Positions 1-8,305 of a stretch of 64,000 nucleotides of DNA are shown in pieces. Position 1 is the stretch's first letter, and the number at the start of each line of letters is the position of its first letter. A program made the translations under genes and the position numbers. The stretch is from Sphingobium sp. YR768 (GTDB lineage: Bacteria > Pseudomonadota > Alphaproteobacteria > Sphingomonadales > Sphingomonadaceae): contig NZ_FOGE01000018.1 of the NCBI RefSeq assembly GCF_900111125.1, positions 1 through 64,000 on the forward strand, in the 5' to 3' direction. Below the pieces are notes generated by a model. The model worked only from the letters and a program-made list of their open reading frames with translations, was not told the DNA's origin and searched no databases.

Positions 1-114
1 TGCTCGCTGGCCTCCATGCCCAGCAAGCATCTTGAATCAGAAAATCACCCCAAAGGGAATCCCGCTTGAATCAGCCAAACGTCATCCCGCTCTAGCGTCG
101 GCAAAGGGGGACAT
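1..114. promoter_or_regulatory. leader of the DUF805 gene with three GANTC sites
   Basis: No gene is seen in the first 114 bases. GAATC, a form of the CcrM methylation site GANTC, occurs at 34-38, 57-61 and 68-72. The decamer CTTGAATCAG is directly repeated at 31-40 and 65-74. A GGGGG-type ribosome binding site ends 4-5 bases before the ATG at 115. CcrM methylation of GANTC is known in Alphaproteobacteria; a regulatory role here is inference. Confidence 0.35.
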
Positions 115-549
115 ATGCGACATTGGTTCAGGATCAGGCACTTGTTCGACTTCAGGGGGAGGGCGTCGCGGCGCGAGCATTTCCTGTTTCTCGCAATCTT
201 CTATGCGGCGATGTTCATTCCGTTGATGCTGATCGGCTCTATCGATGAAGCGGATGTCGTGGGCGCATCGGGGGAAAGGCATGTCGGAATACAGCTCTTC
301 CCGCTTTATTGCATCGTCGTGCTGTTGCCGATGGCCGTCATGATGTGGGCGGTTTCGGTGCGCCGGGTGCATGATCATGGCAAGCCGTGGTTTCTGCTGC
401 TCTTGTCGATCATTCCGCTGGTGGGGTGGATATTCTGGCTGATCATGATGCTGACGCCGGGGCACCGTCATGAAAATGCCTATGGACCCGATCCCCGGCT
501 TTCTGCCGACGAGCGGGATGCGCAGAAATTGTCCAATATCTTCGGATAG
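115..549 (+). CDS. DUF805 family membrane protein
   Basis: A 144-residue inner-membrane protein of the DUF805 family, whose function is not established. The N-terminus has the family's aromatic/arginine-rich start (FDFRGRASRREHF, about residues 11-23). Three or four hydrophobic helices follow at roughly 24-42, 64-80 and 90-115. Between them lies the typical VRRVHDHGKPW loop at about 82-92, and a hydrophilic tail with YGPDPR closes the protein. Its length is normal for the family. The ATG at 115 is chosen because an AAAGGGGG site lies just upstream. A rho-independent terminator follows, so it is probably transcribed alone. Confidence 0.85.
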   Translation: MRHWFRIRHLFDFRGRASRREHFLFLAIFYAAMFIPLMLIGSIDEADVVGASGERHVGIQLFPLYCIVVLLPMAVMMWAVSVRRVHDHGKPWFLLLLSIIPLVGWIFWLIMMLTPGHRHENAYGPDPRLSADERDAQKLSNIFG

Positions 550-625
550 GCATTGCCCGTTTCCATAGCGAAAGGGCTACGCAAAAATCATCCGGAGCGC
601 TTCGCTCCTCGGATAATGCCGGATC

Positions 626-658
626 AAAGGCCGATGCCGTAAAGGTGTCGGCCTTTTT
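626..658 (+). terminator. rho-independent terminator after the DUF805 gene
   Basis: A 9-bp perfect stem (AAAGGCCGA at 626-634 with TCGGCCTTT at 648-656) runs into a T tract. It lies about 75 bases after the DUF805 stop codon. A weaker hairpin (ATCCGGAGCG...CGCTCCTCGGAT) sits just before it, near 588-613. Confidence 0.7.
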
Positions 659-832
659 CGCGTGCCCTCTTCATTGCGTCTCCCTGCCCTGTCGTGCCAC
701 TTTAGGGTTCGCACGAACCGAATCGCAACCTTGGGTTGACACTTAGAGCTTAGTGACTGGGCGTTGGGCAGCTGGGCCTCCCCGGCGTCGATGGTGCGTT
801 CATCGGCGGGGGTACACAGGAGGAATGACGAA

Positions 833-1324
833 GTGGTGGAAACCCTTCCAGCGTTGAGCGAGGGGGAAAAGCAGTGCCTGCGGCTGGTGGCGCAGGGCTT
901 CAGTTCCAAGGAAATCGCGCGGCAGCTCCATGTGTCGGAGCATACGGTCGACCAGCGCGTCCGCACCAGTTTGCGCAAATTCGGCGTGCCCAACCGCAAG
1001 GAAGCGGCGCGCCTGTTCGTTTCGGTCGAACAACGTTCGCCCCAAATCGATACATATCAGCCTTTGATATATCAGCCGGAGCCGCTTGCTTCCGATCATG
1101 AACCTGCGTCATCCCTTGATCAGCCGGACGGGCCGGATGTGCAGAGGGAGCCAAAGACGCTCCTGCGCCGCATCCTCGCCTTCGGGCCGCCGCTAGGGGG
1201 ATCAACCAATGAACTGAGTATCGATGGCCGCATATTGGCGATGATCCGGGCCGCGGTTCTGACCGGGGTAGGTGTCGTCACTCTGCTGCTGCTGATAGCC
1301 GGGGCTTTCCGGGTTCTGGCCTGA
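833..1324 (+). CDS. LuxR-type HTH protein with C-terminal membrane anchor
   Basis: About 163 residues. The N-terminal 60 residues are a GerE/LuxR-type helix-turn-helix (LSEGEKQCLRLVAQGFSSKEIARQL then VSEHTVDQRV...). A proline-rich linker of about 60 residues follows, and a single hydrophobic helix (AAVLTGVGVVTLLLLIAGAF) ends the protein. There is no receiver or autoinducer domain. The open frame extends upstream to a TTG at 764, but an AGGAGG at 818-823 points to GTG at 833 (or 836) as the start. This architecture predicts a DNA-binding domain tethered to the membrane. It may form a small operon with the genes to 2674. Target genes are unknown. Confidence 0.75.
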   Translation: MVETLPALSEGEKQCLRLVAQGFSSKEIARQLHVSEHTVDQRVRTSLRKFGVPNRKEAARLFVSVEQRSPQIDTYQPLIYQPEPLASDHEPASSLDQPDGPDVQREPKTLLRRILAFGPPLGGSTNELSIDGRILAMIRAAVLTGVGVVTLLLLIAGAFRVLA

Positions 1325-1391
1325 TCCTACCGAAATCGCCATGCTTGCAAACGCACCGTCCGGGAAGGGCGTCGTGCGAAGGAGATGACTT

Positions 1392-1739
1392 GTGCTCAAC
1401 CTCGACCCCGCCAAGACCCAGGCCGTCGCCGACCAGACCCGCCAGACCTTCGCCGCGCTGGACAATGCGCTGGTCGACGCCGCACAGCTTACCAGCGCCT
1501 TCATCAGCGCATCGCAGGGCGCGGGCCTGACCGCTAGCGAAAGCCAGCGTATCCTGAAGCAGATTCATGACAGCGCGACCAAGATCATCGAAGGCCGCAG
1601 CGACATGGTGCGCGCCACCGCTCTGCTGACCCGCTGCATCGAACGCAGCCAGCATGAAGTGACCGCCTTCGGCTGCCCGATCGGTCTGGAAGCCCCCGAA
1701 CAGGAAGGCGCACCGCGCTACCTGACCCTGGTCGCCTGA
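1392..1739 (+). CDS. conserved hypothetical protein, predicted helical
   Basis: A 115-residue soluble, mostly alpha-helical protein (alanine-rich, repeated heptad-like stretches over residues 5-90) with no signal peptide or membrane segment. The GTG start at 1392 is supported by an AAGGAG site 8 bases upstream. I do not recognise the family. It lies 67 bases after the membrane-tethered LuxR protein and reads in the same direction, so co-expression is plausible. Confidence 0.65.
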   Translation: MLNLDPAKTQAVADQTRQTFAALDNALVDAAQLTSAFISASQGAGLTASESQRILKQIHDSATKIIEGRSDMVRATALLTRCIERSQHEVTAFGCPIGLEAPEQEGAPRYLTLVA

Positions 1740-1794
1740 CCGGGACATGGCCGTCAGCATCCGGTAGGACGCTTGATTTCTCCCCCTCAAGTCG

Positions 1795-2223
1795 GTGAAC
1801 CGGATGTTGGCGGTTTTTTTCTGGATATTGATGTTGATGACCTGCGCCTTCGCGATCTGCTTCGGCGGACGCGAAGGGCGGATGCTGGTGGTGATCATCG
1901 TGGCGGCGGCGTTGCTGTCCATTCCGGCGCAGCTTGCCGGATCATGGCATGCCACGCAGCTCTGGCTGATGATGGTCGATGTCGGCACGCTGGGCGCGCT
2001 GATGTGGCTGATGCTGCAAAGCCCGCGCTACTGGCCGATCTGGGCGGCCGCCTGCCAGTTGATGACGGTGCTGACCCATGTCGTCACGCTGCTGCTGCAC
2101 AGTTTTTCCGACCGTATCTATGCAGGCCTGAATACGGTCTGGGTCATTCCCCTGATGCTGTTTGCGATCATCGGCATCGAACTGGACCGGAAGGCGTCGC
2201 ATGACCGCGCATATACCGCCTGA
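1795..2223 (+). CDS. small integral membrane protein, unknown function
   Basis: About 142 residues (139 if ATG 1804 is used instead of GTG 1795) with four predicted transmembrane helices: about 4-22, 28-46, 53-72 and 95-125. No catalytic motif or recognised domain is visible. Its 3' end overlaps the start of the MarR-like gene at 2201 in a different frame, which implies translational coupling between a membrane protein and a DNA-binding protein. Confidence 0.65.
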   Translation: MNRMLAVFFWILMLMTCAFAICFGGREGRMLVVIIVAAALLSIPAQLAGSWHATQLWLMMVDVGTLGALMWLMLQSPRYWPIWAAACQLMTVLTHVVTLLLHSFSDRIYAGLNTVWVIPLMLFAIIGIELDRKASHDRAYTA

Positions 2224-2674
2224 CCGAAATGTGCCGAGCCAGGAGGCGGTCGACCTGGTGGTCGCCCTGCAACGCTGCCTGACCAATTTCCATGCGAATA
2301 AGGAAGAGCCGGCCATATTGGACGGCGAGGGCGGGGAGCAGCAGGACGCGCTGGCCCGCTATATCGAGGCGCGCCGGGTGCGCTCGATGCTGTTCGGCCA
2401 GAATCTCTTTTCCGATCCGGCCTGGGATATCTTGCTTATGCTCTATCAGGCGGAGCTGGAGGGGCGGTCCCTGACGTTGGAGCAACTAAGCGAGACGTTG
2501 CGGCTGTCGCTCAGCACCGTCGTCGGTCAGGTCGGCGTGATGGAGCGTCGCGGTCTGCTGATCGAGCATCGTAGTTCGCCCAGCAGTCGTCGCCGCAGCG
2601 CGCAGCGGCTATCCCCGCTGGCGATGGATGCGATGGCGTCCTGGTTCTCGCTCGCCTTTTCCGGCGACGACTGA
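2201..2674 (+). CDS. MarR-like winged-helix regulator
   Basis: A 157-residue protein. Residues 50-157 form a winged helix: LFSDPAWDILLMLYQAEL, then SLTLEQLSETLRLSLSTVVGQV, a wing and a C-terminal dimer helix. The motif RR.R...F...LFxDPAWDxLL is shared with the C-terminal half of the protein at 16647-17663, so the two are paralogues. ATG 2201 (MTAHIPP...) is preferred over an upstream in-frame start at 2162 because the latter lies deep within the preceding gene. It converges with the histidine kinase at 2679 with only 4 bases between the stops. The ligand and regulon are unknown. Confidence 0.75.
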   Translation: MTAHIPPDRNVPSQEAVDLVVALQRCLTNFHANKEEPAILDGEGGEQQDALARYIEARRVRSMLFGQNLFSDPAWDILLMLYQAELEGRSLTLEQLSETLRLSLSTVVGQVGVMERRGLLIEHRSSPSSRRRSAQRLSPLAMDAMASWFSLAFSGDD

Positions 2675-2678
2675 CGGG

Positions 2679-4001
2679 TCAGCGTTCCAGCGGCAGGGTG
2701 ATGCTCGCGCGCAACCCGCCCCCGGCGCGATTGGCGAATGCCAGCGTGCCGCCATGGCGCTCGGCAATGGTGCGGGCGATCGACAGGCCCAGCCCCACGC
2801 CGCCGGTTTCCCGGTTGCGCGATGCTTCGCCGCGATAAAAGGGTTCGCACAGGCGTTCGATGGCCGCTTCGGGGACGCCTGGTCCCTCATCTTCGACCGC
2901 CACGGTCGCCTGTCGGCTGGTGACGGCGATGGCGATCCTTGCCGATCCGCCATAGCGCACCGCATTTTCCACCAGATTGCCGATGCAACGGCGCAGCGCG
3001 CCAGCGTCGCCCAGGATGACCGCGCGCGCGCTCTGCGTCACCGCAACATCCTGTCCCATATCGGCCAGATCGTCGGCCAGCGTTTCGACGATGGCGGACA
3101 GGTCGATCCGCACCCGCGTCGCATTGTCCGTCCCCTCGCGCATGAAGTCGAGCAGGGTGGTCACCATCGCCCGCATCTCCTCGACATCGGCCTGCGCCTT
3201 GGCGCGGGCGCCGTCGGGCAATTGTTCCAGGCGGAAGGACAGGCGGGTCATCGGCGTGCGCAGGTCATGCGCGATCGCGACCAGCATGGCGGTGCGCTCG
3301 TTCAGATAATCGGCGATGCGGGTGCGCATATGATTATAGGCGACTCCCACGGCGCGCACTTCGGGCGGTCCCTTCAGCGGCAGCGGCTCGGCGCGTTCGG
3401 GTCGTTCGGTGGCGGCGCCCTCGGCCAGACGGCGGATCGGCTGGGTGATGCGCCGCGCCACCCAATAGGCAGGCAGCAGCAGCAGGATGAAGATGCCCGC
3501 CATCAGGGTCAGCGTGATGGCGTACCAGCTGCTATTGGCGCCCTGCCGGGCCTGCACCACCTGCCAGCCATCAGCGGTCCGGCGCGCCAGTATGAAGGCG
3601 CCGTGCAGCATCATCCGGCCGGGGCCGGGTTGCGGGGCGAATGCCATGTCGGGTTCCGGCATGCCCATGGGCGGCCGATCGCGCAGCAGGTAAATGTCAG
3701 CGGGCAAGGCGGCGAGCAACAGGGCGATCTGCTTCGCGCTGCGCTGATCCTTCACCTGGCTCGTTTCGGCCAGCGGCAGCCGATCGGACTGATAGCGGGT
3801 CACGGTCCAACTGCCCGCAGGCGCATTTGCCCCCTGCAACAGGGCCGCCGCTTCGCCCAGCATCATCGGCCGGGCATGGGGCGGGGGGCCACGGAACGTC
3901 ACCAGCATCATCGCGCCCAGCGCCAGCAGCAGCGTGGCTGCCACCAGCGCAACGATGCGCGTCAAAATCGACGGGTTGAAACGATCGAGGCGCGATGTCA
4001 C
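2679..4001 (-). CDS. EnvZ-type sensor histidine kinase
   Basis: 440 residues. It has an N-terminal membrane helix (about 13-36), a periplasmic sensor region of about 125 residues, a second helix (about 160-181), and HAMP at about 181-235. The dimerisation/phosphoacceptor box is AIAHDLRTPMTRL with His245. The C-terminal HATPase region carries N, G1 (VEDEGPGV) and G2 (GGVGLGLSI) boxes. It overlaps the response regulator gene by 4 bases (ATGA), the classic coupling of a cognate pair. The signal is unknown. The lipoprotein gene just upstream of the pair reads the same way, so it may be co-transcribed. Confidence 0.92.
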   Translation of the reverse strand: MTSRLDRFNPSILTRIVALVAATLLLALGAMMLVTFRGPPPHARPMMLGEAAALLQGANAPAGSWTVTRYQSDRLPLAETSQVKDQRSAKQIALLLAALPADIYLLRDRPPMGMPEPDMAFAPQPGPGRMMLHGAFILARRTADGWQVVQARQGANSSWYAITLTLMAGIFILLLLPAYWVARRITQPIRRLAEGAATERPERAEPLPLKGPPEVRAVGVAYNHMRTRIADYLNERTAMLVAIAHDLRTPMTRLSFRLEQLPDGARAKAQADVEEMRAMVTTLLDFMREGTDNATRVRIDLSAIVETLADDLADMGQDVAVTQSARAVILGDAGALRRCIGNLVENAVRYGGSARIAIAVTSRQATVAVEDEGPGVPEAAIERLCEPFYRGEASRNRETGGVGLGLSIARTIAERHGGTLAFANRAGGGLRASITLPLER

Positions 4002-4765
4002 GCCGGGCGGACCTCGGCGGTGAACATATAGCCTTCGTTGCGGATGGTACGGACCAGTTCGTCGCCGCCATCCTTGGCGCCGCGCTCCAGCTTGCGTCGC
4101 AAGCGGCTGACCTGCACGTCGATCGCCCGGTCGTAACTTTCGCTTTCATTGCCGGCCGAATAGTCGAGCAACTGGTCGCGGCTCAGCACCCGGCGCGGAT
4201 GTTCGATGAAGGCGCGCAGCAGGCGGAATTCGCCATCGGTGAGCGTCACGACGACATTGTCGGGATCGGTCAGCAGGCGGGCGCCCATGTCGATCTGCCA
4301 GCCGGCAAAGCGCAGCTTCCTGCCCGAAGCCTCGGGCGCTTCCTCCGTCTGCCGCCGGTGCCGTCGCAGCACGGTGCGGACGCGGGCGAGCAGTTCGCGC
4401 GGGTTGCAGGGCTTGGGCAGATAATCCTCCGCCCCCATTTCAAGGCCGACGATGCGGTCGATATCGCTGCCGATGGCCGACAGCATGATCACCGGCAGGC
4501 CGCCGCGCGCCGCCAGACGACGCAGGATCGACAGGCCATCCTCGCCCGGCATCATCACGTCGAGGACGGCGATGTCGAAATCCTGCGTGGCGAGCGTGCG
4601 GTCCATCGCCGCGCCATCCGCCACCGCCGTCACGGCAAAGCCATGCTGTTCCAGAAAGTCGGACAGCAAGGCGCGAATGTCCGCGTCGTCGTCGACCACC
4701 AATATGCGTGAACCGTCCATATGGGGCATCAGCATATCGGCTGAAAACGCTTCCTGCAAAGTCAT
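3998..4765 (-). CDS. OmpR-family response regulator
   Basis: 255 residues. The receiver domain (about 19-132) has the acidic pocket VVDDDAD, phospho-acceptor Asp69 in VLDVMMPGEDG, and the conserved lysine in LPKPCNPREL. The C-terminal winged helix (about 155-250) has FRLLRAFIEHPRRVLSRDQLLD, YDRAIDVQVSRLRRKLE and the terminal GYMF strand. It is the partner of the overlapping EnvZ-type kinase. The first ATG (4765) has a GGAAAGG upstream, but ATG at 4732 or 4720 would give a more usual N-terminus (MDGSRILVVDDD), so the start is uncertain by up to 15 codons. Confidence 0.92.
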   Translation of the reverse strand: MTLQEAFSADMLMPHMDGSRILVVDDDADIRALLSDFLEQHGFAVTAVADGAAMDRTLATQDFDIAVLDVMMPGEDGLSILRRLAARGGLPVIMLSAIGSDIDRIVGLEMGAEDYLPKPCNPRELLARVRTVLRRHRRQTEEAPEASGRKLRFAGWQIDMGARLLTDPDNVVVTLTDGEFRLLRAFIEHPRRVLSRDQLLDYSAGNESESYDRAIDVQVSRLRRKLERGAKDGGDELVRTIRNEGYMFTAEVRPA

Positions 4766-4779
4766 CCGCGCCTTTCCTG

Positions 4780-5682
4780 TCAGATTGCCACGCCGACCGT
4801 TACCGTACCGGCAAAGCCGTTGGTGGTGTCGCCGGTCATGGTGATGGTCATTGCTTCCTGCTGGGCGGACGTATTGTCGCCGAACACATTGTCGCTGCTG
4901 ATGCTCTCGCCCGAGAAATTCGACTTGCTGCTGCTATAGGCGCTGGTCGCATAGACGGTGTTGCACGTCGCCGCAGGCATGGCGAATTGCGAGCAGAGCA
5001 CCCGGTTGGCATAGGTGGTCGCCCGCGCCAGGCTGGGATAGACCTCGAAATGGATATGCGGGTAGCGCCCGTCATAGCAGCCCGGGAAGATGGTGGTGAA
5101 TGTCACCTGCCCGTTGGCGTCGGTTACCTGCACGCCGCGCAGATAATTTTCTGCCGGCAGGTCATAGAGCGAATAGTCGCCATCGACCGTGCAATGCCAG
5201 ATATAGATGGCATAGCCTTCCAGCACGGCGCAACTGTTGTTGGTGTTGACCAGCGTGATCGTCAGCGTGGCGTAGAGGCCGCTGGCGGTGTTGGTCGACG
5301 ACCCGAAGCTGGACCGGATGTCGCTGCGTTCGATGCCGCTGTCGTCCAGCACGTTGACGACACTGCCGCTGCGGCTGTTGGAGCCATCGGCCGGATAGGG
5401 GCCGTTGGTTTTTTCCGGATCGGCGACGCAGGTGTCGGTCGATGTCGGGGTGGGCGTAGGCGTTGGTGTCGGGGTAGGCGTGGGAGTCGGTGTCGGCGTT
5501 GCGGTCGAATCGCTCGAAGAACCGGAGCCGCCGCCGCCGCAGGCGCCGACCAGCGCCGCGCCGCTGGCCGAAAAGAGCAGGCGCAATGTCCGTCGGCGGC
5601 CGATATTTTCCTTTGCCAGCGCACGCATCCGTTCCAGATCGTGCATCAACCCCTGATCATGGGGTTCGCTACCCTGCGTCAT
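4780..5682 (-). CDS. exported intradiol dioxygenase-like lipoprotein
   Basis: 300 residues. A twin-arginine-like, hydrophobic stretch (RRRTLRLLFSASGAALVGACGGG) ends in a lipobox Cys, predicting a membrane-anchored exported protein. A low-complexity linker with nine Thr-Pro pairs (5443-5499) follows. The rest has the intradiol ring-cleavage fold: NGPYPAD, IWHCTVDGDYS, TIFPGCYDGRYPHIHFEV. The two Tyr and two His of the ferric site known from protocatechuate dioxygenase appear to be kept. Cytosolic catechol pathways do not use exported enzymes, so the natural substrate is unclear; family members of this kind are often annotated only by fold. It lies 14 bases upstream of the two-component pair on the same strand. 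Confidence 0.8.
   Translation of the reverse strand: MTQGSEPHDQGLMHDLERMRALAKENIGRRRTLRLLFSASGAALVGACGGGGSGSSSDSTATPTPTPTPTPTPTPTPTPTSTDTCVADPEKTNGPYPADGSNSRSGSVVNVLDDSGIERSDIRSSFGSSTNTASGLYATLTITLVNTNNSCAVLEGYAIYIWHCTVDGDYSLYDLPAENYLRGVQVTDANGQVTFTTIFPGCYDGRYPHIHFEVYPSLARATTYANRVLCSQFAMPAATCNTVYATSAYSSSKSNFSGESISSDNVFGDNTSAQQEAMTITMTGDTTNGFAGTVTVGVAI
5443..5499 (-). repeat. Thr-Pro linker tract
   Basis: Nine consecutive Thr-Pro codon pairs in the dioxygenase-like lipoprotein. The third codon positions vary (ACA, ACC, ACG, ACT; CCA, CCC, CCG, CCT). The repeat is therefore conserved as protein rather than as a perfect DNA microsatellite. Confidence 0.85.
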
Positions 5683-5863
5683 CCCGTTTCCCTCGTCTTG
5701 TCTGTTTGCAGACCCTCAGAAAAGGGGATTAGTCGGGCCATATCTCCGGCCGATTACCCAATGTAGCAGCTTTGTAGCATGATCGCCTTGCAGCAAAGCG
5801 CTGGCCTCCGCGCGTCCGGGCCCATATAGTCACCGGGTTTGTCCTTCTCCGCGAAAGCGCTAC

Positions 5864-7177
5864 ATGCATCTTCTCATCGGCCTCGCCGGCATATTGCTCA
5901 TCCTCGCCATCGCTTTCGCTCTGTCTTCCGACCGTCGCGCCATCAAGCCGCGGGTCGTGGGTGCGGCCTTCCTGTTGCAGGCGGGCATCGCGCTGCTGGT
6001 GCTCTATGTGCCTGCGGGCCGGGCGATCATCGCCGGCATGTCGCATGGCGTGGCCAATCTGCTGGGCTATGCGCAGGCCGGTACGGACTTCATCTTCGGT
6101 CCATTGGCCAAGCCGGAAATTGGCGGCGGCAGCTTCGCCATCGCCGCGCTGCCGGTGATCATCTTCTTCGCCAGTCTGGTGTCGATCCTCTATTATCTGG
6201 GCATCATGCAGTTCGTCGTTCGCTGGGTCGGCGGCGCGATCGAGAAGGTGACGGGCGTGTCCAAGGTGGAAAGCCTGTGCGCCGCAGCCAATATCTTCGT
6301 GGGGCAGAGCGAAAGCCCGCTCGTCATCCGCCCCTATCTGGCCGGCCTCAACGGGCCGCAGCTTTTCACCGTGATGACCAGCGGCATGGCGGGCGTAGCG
6401 GGCACGATCCTGGCCGCCTATGCCTCCATGGGGATCAAGATCGACTATCTGCTCGCCGCCAGCTTCATGGCGGCGCCCGGCGGCCTGCTGATGGCCAAGA
6501 TCATGATGCCGGACCAGCCGGAGTGCGAACCGGAACTGCCGCTGGAGGATGACATCCATCTGCCCGAAACGCGGCGCAGCGCGGCGGTGTCACAGGCGCT
6601 GAACGCGGAAACCACGCCGGGCGAGCCCATGCCGGTCGCCACCCATGATGAGGAACGGCCCGCCAATATCATCATGGCCGCCGCACAGGGCGCGCAGACC
6701 GGCGTGAAGCTGGCCGTGGCGGTCGGCGCCATGGTGCTGGCCTTCGTCGCGCTGGTGGCGCTGGCGAACGGCATATTGGGCGGTATCGGCGCGATCTTCG
6801 GCTATCCCGACCTCAGCTTCCAGATGCTGCTGGGCTATGTCTTCTCGCCGGTCATGTATCTGCTCAACATCCCCTGGAACGAGGCGCAGGTGGCGGGCGG
6901 CCTGTTCGGCACGAAGGTCGTGCTGAATGAATTCGTCGCCTATATCAATCTGGGTCAGGTGCAGGGCAGCTTGTCGCCCGCGACCATCGCCATCATCACC
7001 TTTGCCCTGTGCGGCTTCGCCAATTTCAGCTCGATCGCGATCCAGATGGCGGTGACGGGCAATCTGGCGCCCAATCAGCGGCCGATGATCGCCAAGCTGG
7101 GGCTGAAGGCGCTGGTCGCCGGCAGCCTCGCCAATCTGATGAGCGCGGCGCTCGCGGGATTGATGCTCAGCCTGTGA
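5864..7177 (+). CDS. NupC/CNT-family nucleoside transporter
   Basis: 437 residues, normal for bacterial concentrative nucleoside transporters, which import nucleosides by proton or sodium symport across the inner membrane. Three hydrophobic N-terminal segments lead into the gate region. The family motifs GQSESPLVI (about residues 146-154) and, near the C-terminus, ALCGFANFSSIAIQMA are present. A hydrophilic loop at about 210-265 is acidic and longer than in E. coli NupC. It stands alone between divergent and co-directional neighbours. Confidence 0.9.
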   Translation: MHLLIGLAGILLILAIAFALSSDRRAIKPRVVGAAFLLQAGIALLVLYVPAGRAIIAGMSHGVANLLGYAQAGTDFIFGPLAKPEIGGGSFAIAALPVIIFFASLVSILYYLGIMQFVVRWVGGAIEKVTGVSKVESLCAAANIFVGQSESPLVIRPYLAGLNGPQLFTVMTSGMAGVAGTILAAYASMGIKIDYLLAASFMAAPGGLLMAKIMMPDQPECEPELPLEDDIHLPETRRSAAVSQALNAETTPGEPMPVATHDEERPANIIMAAAQGAQTGVKLAVAVGAMVLAFVALVALANGILGGIGAIFGYPDLSFQMLLGYVFSPVMYLLNIPWNEAQVAGGLFGTKVVLNEFVAYINLGQVQGSLSPATIAIITFALCGFANFSSIAIQMAVTGNLAPNQRPMIAKLGLKALVAGSLANLMSAALAGLMLSL

Positions 7178-7249
7178 TCGGCCTCTGATCGGGTCGAAGG
7201 CGTAACGGAAACCCTATCGCCCCTCCTGCAAATCGGTTATGGTTAACCG

Positions 7250-8305
7250 ATGGGGGCAAATAGATTTTTCCTGGTCGCACTGGCGGCCCTGAACTGGTCG
7301 GGCATGGGCGTCGCGCAGGCGCCCGCGCCAAAGCCGGGCACGCTGGAAACCTACAAGGACTGGACCATCGGCTGCGACAATCGGAACCGGTGCGAGGCCG
7401 TGTCGTTGCTACCCGATGGCGGCGAATGGCCGGACAATCCGGTGATGGTCGGCATCGTGCGCGACGCCGGGCCGGATGCCGCCGCCGAAGTATGGGTCAG
7501 CCGCGACGCCAAGGGCGGCGGCGAGGTCAGCTTCCATATCGACGGGCGCAAGGTCGCCAGCGCCCAGAGCCGCGACGGTGACGCCACATTGCGCGGGCCG
7601 CAGGCGGCGGCGCTGGCCATCGCCATGGCGCGCGGCGGCGCGCTGGAGGTGCGATCGGGCAGCCGTGTGCTGGGCAAGCCGTCGCTGGCCGGATCGGGCG
7701 CGGCCCTGCGCTATATGGACGCGCGGCAGGGGCGGGCCGGGACCAGCACCGCGCTGGTCGCGACCGGCGTGATGGGGCCGATCGCGGTGCGTGCCGCGCC
7801 GGTCGCGCCATCGATCCGCCGGGCGATCATCTCCGCCGGCGCCGCACCTGCGAATCTGTGGCGCGAGGAACTGACCGCGCTCGGCAAGTTCACCGGATGC
7901 ACGGAGGAGATGCGCGACACCAGCCAGACGCCCGACCTGCATCGCCTTTCGAAGACCGAGACGCTGATTCTTGTCCCCTGCGGATCGGGCGCTTATAATT
8001 TCACATCGGTGCCGGTGATCGCCACCGGCATTGCCGGCCGCCGCACCTTCCGCCTCGCCAGCTTCGACTATAAGCCCGGCTGGAGCGAGGAGGAGGCCAA
8101 GCCGATGCTGGTCAATGCCGGCTGGACGCCCGAAAAGTCGGAATTGTCCAGCTTCGCCAAGGGGCGTGGCATCGGCGATTGCGGCGGCAGCGAAACCTAT
8201 GTCTGGGACGGCGCCCGCTTTCGCCTGACCGCCGCGACCAGCATGGGCGAATGTCGCGGCGCATGGCATTGGATCACCACATGGTCGGCCGGGGTGGTCG
8301 AGTAG
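7250..8305 (+). CDS. DUF1176 family secreted protein
   Basis: 351 residues with an N-terminal signal peptide (cleavage likely after GVAQA, about residue 23). The mature part begins TYKDWTIGCDNRNRCEA, the hallmark DUF1176 opening with paired cysteines. Later repeats of the pattern include a C-terminal GDCGGSETYVWDGARFRLTAA..MGECRG segment. It is predicted periplasmic. The family has no assigned biochemical role. An ATG at 7250 gives a good signal peptide. Confidence 0.85.
   Translation: MGANRFFLVALAALNWSGMGVAQAPAPKPGTLETYKDWTIGCDNRNRCEAVSLLPDGGEWPDNPVMVGIVRDAGPDAAAEVWVSRDAKGGGEVSFHIDGRKVASAQSRDGDATLRGPQAAALAIAMARGGALEVRSGSRVLGKPSLAGSGAALRYMDARQGRAGTSTALVATGVMGPIAVRAAPVAPSIRRAIISAGAAPANLWREELTALGKFTGCTEEMRDTSQTPDLHRLSKTETLILVPCGSGAYNFTSVPVIATGIAGRRTFRLASFDYKPGWSEEEAKPMLVNAGWTPEKSELSSFAKGRGIGDCGGSETYVWDGARFRLTAATSMGECRGAWHWITTWSAGVVE

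Noticed and set aside
2628..4031. Long open frame of 467 codons on the plus strand
   Set aside because: It lies antisense to the histidine kinase, whose domains are clear. High GC content creates such shadow frames.
5443..5499. Thr-Pro tract considered as a CRISPR or slippage microsatellite
   Set aside because: It is a coding repeat with varied codons, no spacers and no flanking cas genes.
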